From contig NC_080042.1 in assembly GCF_012489685.1 (NCBI RefSeq), positions 95,010,576 through 95,074,575 of the forward strand: 64,000 nt of DNA, read 5' to 3'. This stretch comes from Lotus japonicus. Its lineage: Eukaryota; Streptophyta; Magnoliopsida; Fabales; Fabaceae. Below are positions 1 to 9,636 of this stretch, in pieces; the stretch's first letter is position 1, and every line of letters starts with the position of its first letter. Under the pieces are notes generated by a model, which was not told the origin of the DNA, ran no database searches, and saw only the letters and a program-made list of their open reading frames with translations. The translations under genes were made by a program, and so were the position numbers.

Positions 1-245
1 AAGGATAGTATTTATATCTTAGGGTTGTGGGTGGGCTGATGTAGATTGGGCCTGGGTTAGATTATTATTTTTTAAATCTGGTTCGGTCGGGCTAGAGCCT
101 AAATCGAAACCGACCGGTTCAACCCTAGCGAACACATATTTATTGAACCGATCAAAACCGAACCGAACTGAACCGAACCAACCCATTCATTAAAAACCGG
201 CCGATTTGGACGGTTCGGTTCAGTATTTCATGGACATCCCTACTG
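1..245. repeat. GGTTCGG/CCGAACC-rich transposon-like stretch
   Basis: The stretch has dense GGTTCGGT and ACCGAACC motifs in both orientations and ends in GGACATCCCTA, which resembles a hAT-type terminus. No partner end was found in the window, so the family call is an inference. The same sequence occurs at 19439-19683. Between 246 and 915 I see no gene. Confidence 0.4.
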
Positions 246-915
246 TGAAGTGGAATGACACTGTTACCAAATTAGTGACTGTCTCACCTCTAATAATCAT
301 ATTATATGACATTGAAAAGTCAGTTGGATTATTAAATATATGTGGCAGTTGTCCTCTATTAGCCACGTCCCCAATTAATAACGAAAATTAACAACAACAC
401 TAAAATTAAATTGGCGTATCTTATTAAAAATGTGATGTTATGTGAACAAATATAATAAATCTCAACCGTTAAATCTTATCATGAATGATTCAGATTAAAA
501 TATAAAATAATATAATTTTTTAAAGTGATGACATGCAGTTTCAAAAAAAAAAAAGTGATGACATGACTATTAATTTGAACCTAATAACTTAACATTTTGG
601 TCTAAGATGTGAAGAATATAAGTGTTCTCACTTGAGAAAGAGAAGATGAATATCTCTTTTATCCTCCTCTAGCGTGTGACTTGAGGCCAAAGACCAAAAA
701 CCTCTCTTTATTTTCTGAAGGCTCAGCTCCCAAACGTAACTTTCCTTTATTCTTGATTTTTCCTTATCTCAATCTCTGATTCTCTTCTCTGCATCTCTTA
801 AACTTGCTAATTGCTTGATTGATCTCGATCTGCATCGCTGATTCTCTTCTTCGCTTCCTGCTTAGGTGGGGAGCGGGAAATTGATTGCCATTTTTCTATG
901 TGATAGTATTAGACT

Positions 916-1090
916 CAATAATGTTATCTTAACAAACCATTTCCACCTCCACCTCATGTAAAGAAGAAGAAAAAAGAAAGTAATGAGTGATATGATTTGT
1001 GATGTAACAGGAAATGCAGAGAGAAATAGGAAGAAAAATGTGTGGAAATGAGATGGAAGAGAAAGTGAGGTGTGTATATATCATTACTCG
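916..1090. mobile_element. MITE with 9-bp target-site duplication (family A, copy 1)
   Basis: The element begins CAATAATGTTATC and ends ATATATCATTACTCG, which are imperfect inverted repeats. The flanks are TATTAGACT (907-915) and TATCAGACT (1091-1099), a 9-bp duplication with one mismatch. Nine base pairs is the usual size for Mutator-like elements. Related elements are at 4647-4833 and 15779-15961. Confidence 0.75.
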
Positions 1091-1371
1091 TATCAGACTT
1101 GGGAAAAAGAGAGTGGTTGAGGTTTTTTACAGCTATACCTCTGCTGCTTCTTGCATGAAAATGGTAAAAAGCTTCTTGCATGAAAATGGTAAAAATGGGG
1201 CAGTTCAAAAAAGTTACTAATGGAGAAGTAGATTGGTACAGGGTCCTCGGTGTGCAACCCTTCGAATGGAATGCTTTACATCATTAACATATTGTCATTT
1301 TCATGAATCCATTGATTGATTTAAAATGCGCATCAGCATCAAAAACTGGAAACGAAGAAGAGTGATGTTAT

Positions 1372-1387
1372 GGGGGGGGGGGGGGGG
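1372..1387 (+). repeat. Poly-G run
   Basis: A run of 16 G followed by TGGGG. The second copy, at about 20816-20832, has 17 G. The length difference may be a sequencing error. Confidence 0.8.
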
Positions 1388-1680
1388 TGGGGAGTAGCTG
1401 GTTGCAGAGAGCTGTTACCATGTGACAACCTTTCGTTCAAATAGAACTATACGGTGTGTTTGACCTATCAAAAGTAAATGTTCTTACCTTTTCACTCTAA
1501 ATCCTTTAACAAATTGATCAAGCTAAGTAACACACAAGTATATCTACTAGAGAGTAACACATATATGACCTAATGTTTACTCTGTCCCACATACGCACAC
1601 AAGTGACCCAATTACAATTTATATTAAATTTGAAGCGAGATATGTAGCATTTATTTTCATGTATCTTTTGTTCTAGCCAC

Positions 1681-2531
1681 GACTTTTTTACATTATTGGT
1701 GTAGTTTTCAAACTTATTTACCAATCTAGTGCAAGTTTTGAATTATTTACGGATCTAGTATAAATCGTCACTGACGTTGGCGATTTTCTTAAAAATAAAA
1801 TTGATTCTTATGAAATCGCCACTGTCATTGGCTACACTTGAATTTTTTATTTTTTTAACTAGTGTCGCCATTAATATTGGAGATTTTATTTTATTTCATT
1901 TTTTTATTACTGGTATCGCCACTACTATTGAAGATTTCAATTTTTTTTCATGAAATCTACAATGGCATTGGAGATTTCAAATGTTCTGAAGTTTTTTTTC
2001 ACATGTTCTTCCTTTCTCATCTTTCTCACCTTTCCTTTCTTTTTGTCATCTTATCACCATTCATTTCGCCTGTTCCTTTTTTAAAATTTTCTTCCTTTCA
2101 TTTTTTTTCTTGAAACTTCCTTTCCTTATTTAAAAATACTAAATCATGTTTTCAATATATTTTCTTTTGCACTCTCTCAATTTTTTTCTGTCTTTTTCGT
2201 CTTTTGCCATGTGGTCATATACTAATTCATTGAAATCGCCAATGTCATTGTAGATTTTATGAAAAACAAAATAAAAAATTGAAATCTTCAATGGTAGTGA
2301 CGATACCAGCATAAAAAATAGAAATCTCCAATATCAATAGCGACACTAATAGAAAAAATTAAAAAATAAATTAAAATTCATGTATCGCCAATGGGGGTGG
2401 CGATTTCATAAGAAACAAAATAATGAAACCGCCAATGCTAGTGGCGATTTATACTAAATTCGTAAATAATTTAAAACTTGCACTAAATTGGTAAATAAAT
2501 TTAAAAACTATACCAGGAATGTAAAAAAGTC
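1681..2531. mobile_element. Non-autonomous MULE-type element with long inverted arms and 9-bp TSD
   Basis: The first bases GACTTTTTTACATT mirror the last bases AATGTAAAAAAGTC, and the similarity continues inward for over 100 bp as diverged arms. Exact 9-bp direct repeats TCTAGCCAC flank it at 1672-1680 and 2532-2540. Inside, a short motif of the form TCGCCACT...ATTGGCGATTT recurs in both orientations. There is no coding capacity beyond chance open frames. Length 851 bp. In the second tandem unit the assembly breaks nine bases into this element. Confidence 0.85.
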
Positions 2532-2861
2532 TCTAGCCACATCATTGGTACAACTTAGGTGTCACCTTGAATCGGAGGGGTTTGAGATTTTTTATCTTCC
2601 ACAATTGTAAACAAAACTTCCATTAATATATATCATATTTAGGGTTTACAAAATGGGGGAGGGACTAAAACCAGTTGTACTTAATTAACTAATTACTGCA
2701 TAGCTAGCTAGAAAATAGAAATAGGATCCACATTGATCCACCTAATTTAATTGATCTGCTTATAAAAAAAAATTGAACAACAACTAATTAAAATTGAAAA
2801 CATCTAACAACCGGTTACTCCATCTCCATCACCTATATACTTCTCCCTCCTCCTCCTCCAT

Positions 2862-3770
2862 CTAGTTGTGGGCCTGAGCCACCATGTGCACCGCGGCCAC
2901 CGCCGGTCCTCCTCCTTCTTCACGGAGTGCTTCTAGTGCAGCAGGGCCTTCTTGGTTGACAGCTTGATCTAGTCGTCTCTGAAGATCTGCTCGCACTTCA
3001 GCAACGTTCATGTCATGTACTCCAACAAGGATAATTTCTGCCTGTGCTTCTTGAAGGGGTTGTTGTGCCTCCCGTAATCGTTGAAGGAGAGTTGTTAGTT
3101 TCTGGGGGATTGCTCCAGCGAGAGCACTTCTTGCTGGTTGAACAAACGGTCCCTCCTCTGGTAGAAAATACTCCGCCATTGCCACCAAGCCTCCTCCAAA
3201 CAGTGCAGCACCACTTATGACTGCTAACGGCATACTTGTTTGGTCTGCCAGCGTAGTGGCAAACGTAAAGGCAGACGAAAGGATGAAAGCCAGAACAGGT
3301 CCCTCATAGCCGGTTCGGAGCTTCCTACCCACAAACAACACTGATACATAAACAAGAATCATGACTGTGTAACAGACAGCATTTAGAATTATAACAGTTA
3401 GCTTGTGAGTTAATTGAATCTCCTTCACAGAAAACCTCCCGATTGAAATGGTGAGAAGGATGGTTTCACAGTAGAAGTAAAGTTTCACCAGCAATCGGTA
3501 ATATGGGCTTTCCATCGATGTTGCAAATGTGGTAGGCCTAGACAATAGAGCAGCTATCCAAGTCAAAAGAACCAAGGACAGTCCTGAACTCAAGATGAAG
3601 AGAACGTATGTAAGAATAATCTTGATATGGTCAGTGATAAGGCTGTCGGTTGAACCGATCACCCCAGCGAGTAAGCCGCTGATAGCGAGGTTGATAACGC
3701 CTGGCCAGATATGGGAACCGTCAGGTGATCCTGCAAGGCAGGTAATGAACCTTGTCAAGAGAGTAGCCAT
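2862..3770 (-). CDS. Multi-pass membrane protein of unknown function (302 aa)
   Basis: I do not recognise a named family. The single-exon frame starts at the ATG ending at 3770 and stops at 2862. About six hydrophobic segments can be seen at residues ~23-40, 48-75, 92-108, 122-147, 155-172 and 178-198. The soluble C-terminal ~100 residues are rich in Gln, Glu and Ala (LQRLREAQQPLQEAQAE) and likely helical, followed by an Ala/Gly-rich tail. The long uninterrupted frame, the TATA box at 4084-4091 and the GA-rich leader support a real gene. It may be a lineage-restricted membrane protein. Its counterpart in the second tandem unit falls in the assembly gap, so its copy number is unknown. The frame on the opposite strand at 3529-4059 is a shadow. 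Confidence 0.7.
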   Translation of the reverse strand: MATLLTRFITCLAGSPDGSHIWPGVINLAISGLLAGVIGSTDSLITDHIKIILTYVLFILSSGLSLVLLTWIAALLSRPTTFATSMESPYYRLLVKLYFYCETILLTISIGRFSVKEIQLTHKLTVIILNAVCYTVMILVYVSVLFVGRKLRTGYEGPVLAFILSSAFTFATTLADQTSMPLAVISGAALFGGGLVAMAEYFLPEEGPFVQPARSALAGAIPQKLTTLLQRLREAQQPLQEAQAEIILVGVHDMNVAEVRADLQRRLDQAVNQEGPAALEALREEGGGPAVAAVHMVAQAHN

Positions 3771-3998
3771 TGCTTACAAGAAGGTGATGATGGATGTGAA
3801 AGAGCAAAAAGAAGAGAAGACAGATTGTGTGAAGGGAAATGAAGGCTGCAGGTTTTGTGTTTCTATGTTTGACGGAAGAGGAGATAGATGGTGGTGCAGA
3901 GTGATGGTGTTCTCTTCTTTGTGTGTGGGAAGATTGATGATGGGTTCTCAGTGGTATTTTGAGTTATTATCGAAAGTCATCATCAGCGGGGGTTGTGA

Positions 3999-4044
3999 GA
4001 GAGAGAGAGAATGGGCTGTGCGTGTTTTAGAGAGAGAGAGAGAG
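3999..4044. repeat. GA microsatellites in the leader of the membrane protein gene
   Basis: Two GA runs, at about 3999-4010 and 4031-4044. On the minus strand they form CT-rich stretches in the probable 5' leader. Such CT tracts are common in plant leaders. Confidence 0.7.
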
Positions 4045-4083
4045 ATTAGCTTCGGTTGAAGTGGAGCACAAATGTTATGCATG

Positions 4084-4091
4084 TATTTATA
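4084..4091 (-). promoter_or_regulatory. TATA box for the 302-aa membrane protein gene
   Basis: TATAAATA on the minus strand, 313 bp upstream of the ATG. The interval between them would be the leader. Confidence 0.5.
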
Positions 4092-4646
4092 AAATTATGG
4101 ATGAGGGGAAATTATGGATGAGTGGAGCCAGCTATTTGATATCATTGAATTTAGTTTGTTTGTTTCTTTTCCACACAAAATATGACCTAGATTGATATTG
4201 AACATGCATCTGGTTTAAACATTCATTTTGAGGTCTACTGGGTTGCCTTTCGGAATGTCTACAATAGATTTTGGCTTCTTATCCATATATGTATAACAAA
4301 CTCCCCACTCCTTTGACTAATGCTAGCAAATTAATTGATCAGAATGAAAATGGTATACCGGTCGATAGATGCCGAAATATTGCTGCTACATGCTTGCATA
4401 AAAATGGAAAAAATGGGGGGCAATTCAAATTTTTTTTGTTTAATTTAAACCTTAATGTTTTTAATTACTTTTAATTTGTTAGAAACAGGATGATAGAATG
4501 GGGTATTTGTTGTAAATCCTTAAAAATAAATAAAAACAAAAGTAACTTCATATATATATATATATAAATTATAAACTTTCTGCTTATAATAACACAGTTT
4601 TTGCCGCATCACCCCCGCATCTTTGGACACTTGACACTTTTGTGAG

Positions 4647-4833
4647 CAATAATGTTATCTACACACATCTCTTTGAGGTGGAGAGAGGTGGAATGAAGAG
4701 AGAGATAAGAAGAAAAGAAAAAGTAAGAGAGAGAAAGTATTAGATATGATAGATGATAAGAGAAGAGAGATAAAAATAAAAAGAGGTGGAAATGAAGTGT
4801 TTTAAAAATGAGGTGTGTATATATCATTACTCG
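4647..4833. mobile_element. MITE family A, with exact 9-bp TSD
   Basis: Starts CAATAATGTTATCTACACAC and ends GTGTGTATATATCATTACTCG. It is flanked by TTTTGTGAG at 4638-4646 and again at 4834-4842. This exact duplication fixes the borders of the family. Length 187 bp. Confidence 0.82.
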
Positions 4834-6617
4834 TTTTGTGAGTTTTGTTGGATGCGGAGAGGAATTAACAATGACACCTCGTACTTAAACGTGGCAGTCT
4901 CTTGTTCATGCAATAAGTTAATCTAATCACCATGGCCCACCTGCTCAACAATGGATGGCCACGATTTAAGATAATTAGATCAATCCCCACATTTTGAACT
5001 CCTTACATCATTCTTCAAAGCATTATTTTTTGGCATCCCAGGTATAAAGACATTTTTTATAGGATCTCAACCTTCTTTTTTCTTTTTCAAGTCATTTTTA
5101 ATTATATATATCTTTCATTTATTTTTATGTTCTATCATTTTCCTGCAATATATAGGTGTCGATTAATCTTTGTCCATTTTTTTGATGAGATAGGTAAATC
5201 TCTTATTTCAGTTTTAGTTCAATGTTTTAATTAAGTTTTAAAGTTTTTTTTTTGAGCGTCAAGTTTTAAAGTTTAATAACTGCATGTGTTGATAAGTTCT
5301 ACACATATATCCAGTTAGTTATCTCATCTTATTATCATGCGCATTTTTAACTTAGTCAAATTCCAGCTATGCAATATTATGCAAAACCTAATAAGATAAT
5401 CTCTAACATCAATTGATGATTCCTTGTGAAGTTCATAACACAATCCAATTTTAAATAATAACTTTGATGAAGCGTGTTAGCTTTCATCACAATGCTAGAA
5501 TATCTCTATTAAGGCGGATAAAAAAGCGTTTGAACATGTAATCATTAATCTGCACATAGATTGAGCATTATCCTGACATACTCTATTTGAAATTTGAATC
5601 AATTTCCTATTTTTTTTATTATTGGTGATGACTGATCATAGTATTATTATTTTACTTTTTGTTTTGATTTTAGAACATGTTTCATGTGGATTAAAAGCAA
5701 ACAAGTGTGTTGTATTGTGTTTCTAAGGTGATCTAAGATCTGTTTGGCTTGCCTTAGCCTTTAATGTTATCAAACTTGAGAAAAAACACACTTGCCATAG
5801 TTTAGTTGGTTCATTTTTCTTTTCAGTCGTGAGTCATTACATTAAAACAACAAGGGTAGCCAAGCAACACTTACAAAGGAGTGAAGGCATTTTTTTTTGG
5901 TCAAATGTGAAGGCATTAATCAATAGTACAATGCCATCATTTTTTTTTGGACAAATACAATGCCATCATTTAGTTAGTGAGAGTGTGAGACCAAGAGCTA
6001 ATTGCTATAATGGGCTCACATCTTTAAAGAAGGGAACTCAGTGGCCCATACACTTTATCATGGATGCTGCCTCTAGCTAGGTATTTTTGAAGACGTGCGT
6101 TTTCTCCCATCCATTTTGTCAACTTAATCAGTCCATTTATAGTAAACCTTTACAATTAGTAGTTGTTAGGTTGGGCTTTAATTTGCCCCTAGCTACAATC
6201 CAAAAAAATAAAATAAGGCTAAAAAGCATTTTTGGCTCCTGATGTTTTAAGTTTGTGCAAGTTCTGCCCCTACTTTTATTTTTGTCGACGTTTCTACCCC
6301 TCATGTTTGCAAACAGTGCACCGTCTACTCCTCTGTCAGTCAGGCTTTCTCAGGAGAGGTTCATGAGTGGATTGGAGAGATGAAAATGAGTATATGAAGT
6401 TGATGATGATCAAGGAAATGACATAAATTAAATTTGCTTCATGTATATATCAATTATGTATGTAACTGAACTTGTTAAATGCATGTTTTGCTACTTACAG
6501 GTTTTGAGTTTGAATCTCTCATGCCCCATTTTTCCAATTTCAATTGTAATTTCCACTTGACAGGTCAAAAAAATATTAAAAAAAAGAAGTCAAATCAACT
6601 CATTCCGTTAGTTTTTT
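4834..6617. other. Intergenic stretch with transposon fragments, no gene seen
   Basis: AT-rich sequence with only short chance frames. At about 6217-6345 it includes GGCTAAAAAGCATTTTTGGC and CGTTTCTACCCCTC, which resemble the ends of common plant DNA transposons. At about 6495-6520 there is a tRNA-like B-box (GAGTTTGAATCTC), suggesting a SINE remnant. Neither has clear borders. Confidence 0.4.
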
Positions 6618-6930
6618 ATAACTCAAGTGGTTCTTTCAAAAAAAAAAAACTCAAGTGGTAAGAGATAGGAGACGGGTTGGGTGAAGGATTAATCAATACC
6701 GGGTGCAATTTATTTTTCTAATCTAAAAAAAAAAGACAAAGTGTCTAACTAACTCAAAATAGTTTATCCTTGAGGTAATAACTCAAGTGGTTCTTTTAAA
6801 AAAAAGAACTCAAGTGGTAAGAGATAAGTGACGGGTTGGGTGAAGGATTGATCAATACCGGGTGCAATTTATTTTTCTAATATGAAAAGAAAAAAGTCAA
6901 AGTGTCTAACTAACTCAAAATAGTTTTTGA
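6618..6930 (+). repeat. Two tandem ~160-bp units, SINE-like, upstream of the NHL gene
   Basis: Units at 6618-6777 and 6778-6930 share ATAACTCAAGTGGTTCTTT, then AACTCAAGTGGTAAGAGATA, GACGGGTTGGGTGAAGGATT and a T-rich end, with scattered differences. CAAGTGGTAAGAG looks like a Pol III A-box, so a tRNA-derived SINE is possible. The end of each unit (GTGTCTAACTAACTCAAAATAG) is also found upstream of the NHL paralogue at 34255, so that part is old promoter sequence. Confidence 0.6.
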
Positions 6931-6933
6931 ATA

Positions 6934-6989
6934 GATTCGATTTTCTCTCAACGGAATGACTGATTCAATTTTCTCTCAACGGAATGACT
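6934..6989 (+). repeat. 28-bp tandem duplication in the NHL promoter
   Basis: Two copies, 6934-6961 and 6962-6989, differ at one base and end just before the TATA-like motif. The paralogue promoter near 34131-34160 has a single, more diverged copy, so this doubling is specific to the 7073 gene. Confidence 0.8.
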
Positions 6990-6990
6990 G

Positions 6991-6998
6991 ATAAATAG
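6991..6998 (+). promoter_or_regulatory. TATA-like element of the NHL gene
   Basis: ATAAATAG, about 75 bp before the ATG. The same motif in the same surroundings lies at 34162-34169 before the paralogue, which supports a shared core promoter. Confidence 0.45.
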
Positions 6999-7072
6999 AA
7001 CAGTTTTCATTTCAATCCTCAACTAACTAACTGGGCCTTCATCAACGTTCACTCTGCAGCTACACGCTCACT

Positions 7073-7720
7073 ATGCAGATGGATAAACCTCACCCGTATC
7101 AGCCCGCTCCTCGGCCACTAGATAAATTATGCATCATCTGCAATTCTCTCGGCTCCCTCTTCCTCATCTGCTTACTTATTTTTATAATCTACGCCTATCA
7201 TATGGGTTCCATTAGACTCGCTAATCGCCCCACCGTGCGATTTGACTCAGCCTCCTTCACCTCACTTGATGATGCCATTGGCCCCAACCTGAGGGCCAAA
7301 TTTGACCTTTCTTTCGTAGTCACAAACCGTAGCAAGAAGTACAACATCTCTTACAACGTCATCATTGCTAGTCTCAATAAGGGTGGAGGTTGTGGTCATG
7401 ATTATGATTATGATATTTTTTGCCAGGACCTCCTTGCTTTCATTCGCTTGCCACCTTTCCTACAACTAAATCGGAGCGAGAACACACTTCAAGTTCAAAT
7501 CAATGTGGTTGATCAATTTGTGGGAAACAACATTGTCGCTTCTAGAGCTCGGGGAAAAATAGATTTTGGGCTTAAGTTGTATGCTCGTTACAGTAGCGCA
7601 ATTGATGAGGATACCATGTATTTTTACTGCAGGAATCTTTCATTTGTGTTCAATACCAATAATGCTACTTTTGCTCTTGGCACTTGTTTGTCTAATCCAG
7701 AAATTTATTTCCTGCCATGA
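7073..7720 (+). CDS. NDR1/HIN1-like (LEA_2 family) membrane protein, 215 aa
   Basis: Single-exon gene. The N-terminus is a short Pro-rich cytosolic stretch (MQMDKPHPYQPAP), followed by one membrane segment at residues ~22-45 (CNSLGSLFLICLLIFIIYAY). A lumenal or apoplastic LEA_2-like beta domain follows, with VRFDSASFTSLDD, the NRSKKYNISY motif and several N-glycosylation sequons (NRS, NIS, NLS, NAT). Proteins of this family sit in the plasma membrane or ER and often respond to pathogens or stress. The exact role here is inferred from family only. The gene is closely related to the paralogue at 34255 over the whole length, including the promoter. Its C-terminal third is repeated at 21238-21474 after the gap and as a decayed relic at 7733-7900. 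Confidence 0.82.
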   Translation: MQMDKPHPYQPAPRPLDKLCIICNSLGSLFLICLLIFIIYAYHMGSIRLANRPTVRFDSASFTSLDDAIGPNLRAKFDLSFVVTNRSKKYNISYNVIIASLNKGGGCGHDYDYDIFCQDLLAFIRLPPFLQLNRSENTLQVQINVVDQFVGNNIVASRARGKIDFGLKLYARYSSAIDEDTMYFYCRNLSFVFNTNNATFALGTCLSNPEIYFLP

Positions 7721-7732
7721 TTTCAAATCATT

Positions 7733-7900
7733 GACGTTGCCGCTAGGTCTGGAGGATCAATCTATTTTGGGCTTATATTGTATGCTCAATATATTAATGC
7801 AATTGATGACAATACCATGTATTTTTGCTGAAAACAGATGGTTTTTGTGTTACCAACCATGCTACTTTTGTTCTTGGAACTTGTTTGTCTTGTTAGAAAA
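7733..7900 (+). pseudogene. Relic of the C-terminal part of another NHL gene
   Basis: Starting 12 bp after the stop of the NHL gene, this DNA again encodes the C-terminal domain: GGSIYFGLILYAQY, then DDNTMYFC, then a TGA, then after a frame change VTNHATFVLGTCL. These match GKIDFGLKLYARY, DEDTMYFYC and NTNNATFALGTCL of the gene upstream. At several positions (GGATCAAT, AAACA.ATG) it is closer to the paralogue at 34255. It is a decayed fragment, and it would lie in the 3' UTR of the intact gene. Confidence 0.8.
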
Positions 7901-8572
7901 TTTTATTTTATAACTTTGAATTTGTGCGTACGCTACCAGCCATTAACATGCTCTGTGTTAGTACCACTTAATCACTATGCAGGGGGGTATTATAGATGAT
8001 GAGGGGCATGGCTACCCTTAGATCATTAGTGTGCCATATGTAATGTCTGGATTCCTATGAATTTTTATTTATGCATATTCTTTTCTTCTTTTCACTCATG
8101 TATTAAGGTTGGGTACCCTTGTGCACCCTTACTACAATTCTTTAACTTAAAAAAAATTATATATTTGGTCTAGCTCCTGTTGATTTATGGACATGGTTGA
8201 ATAGTATTTTAATATTAGCATTCATGTTGTGATAAATGGATATTGGAAATCATATGGTAGGTACTTGAATAGTATAGCCAATGGTTAAATAAAACCTTGA
8301 TGGGTATGAATTATTCGAACTATGTCATGAAATATTATAGTTTGAGAGCATTAGGGGCTCTTCATGAGAGGGTGTATGTGAATCATTGTAACCCTGAGTT
8401 ACTTGATTTAAAATGATGATATAATTATCTAAATCCTATCATAATTGAGAATGACCGGGAGGAAGATCCTATTCTACAAACCAAGACATCCAATTAGATC
8501 AAAAGCTTCCAACATTAAGTCTACTTGCAATGGATACTATAGGTATATCATCATCCCCTATCTGAATTCTAT

Positions 8573-8710
8573 CACTACAACAAATTGTGCATTTTGCGGC
8601 GGTTTGCCTCCGTAACAGGCGTCGCTATGCTTCCTGCGACGACGACCGCTGGACCAACCGCCGCAAAGTACCATGTGCATGTAGCGGCGTTGAAGCCGCA
8701 ACAGATGCAC
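8573..8710 (+). mobile_element. CACTA-type terminus with GC-rich subterminal repeats
   Basis: CACTACAACAAATTGTGC is a typical CACTA-superfamily end. It is followed by GCGGCGGTT and, inverted, AACCGCCGC, forming a hairpin. I could not find the partner terminus, so this may be a fragment. Its copy is at 22322-22459. Confidence 0.45.
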
Positions 8711-9636
8711 ACTAAATTATTTGTTAAAAAAGCAGTCTTCATCACCTCTCACAAATTATTTGTTACCTCTCACAAATTATTTATTTGATGCATTCAAAAT
8801 TGTTTCGTGATCATCACGGTATGACTCCTTTCTTTGCAATTATATTATTAAAAAAAATTATATTGCAATCAACACCATTACTAGAAGTTATATTGCAATC
8901 ACTCACCTTGCTATCTTTCTTTGCCCATGACCTGATACATGAGTATATGATTGTGGATGTTCTAAGTATAATATCCATAAAAGCCAAATAAAAAAAAAGG
9001 CTAGCTAGAGATAATCCACTCAACCTGTGTGCCTTGACAGAACTTTGGCAGCTAAAGATAATTATCCATATACTATAACTAGTTCTTAATGGTGAGTGGG
9101 CAAATATATATTGCATACTGATAAAACATTATAACCATATCAAAAATTTCAAACCAAAAGCCACCAATTAAATGAATCTATCATAACCATGCTGATCATG
9201 AATTCACATACCATTTAAATTTCAAACCATGCGTATGGTACCATGAATTTGAAAACAGACCATTTAAAGTACTGATGATTCAAATAAAACAACATTACAA
9301 ATCCCCACAAGTTTCACAAGTTTGTGAATAGGAAAATTACAAATCCACGAATTGCATATTACTAAAGCTCATTACAAAGAGCATCCAACATCCACATGCG
9401 AGGTTCCCCTTCCAAGATAGATAGTGTGTGATTCCCTTCCAAGAGTGCACAATTCAACCTGTGAGATGACAAAAACAGAGGCCAATTACAAGTAAGTGGT
9501 AGAAAGCAAAATATGTTTTGTTCATGTACATTTGATGCAAATGAAAATCATAAAATAAGCCAAAATGCATAGGCCACTAACAGAACCATGTACATAAATG
9601 CAAATGAAAAACATAAAGTAAGTCAAAATACTCACT

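Noticed and set aside
1862..2113. Hydrophobic 83-codon frame
   Set aside because: Lies entirely inside the inverted-repeat MULE-type element and is low-complexity T-rich sequence.
3529..4059. 176-codon frame on the plus strand
   Set aside because: It is largely antisense to the 302-aa membrane protein and runs into GA repeats in the leader.
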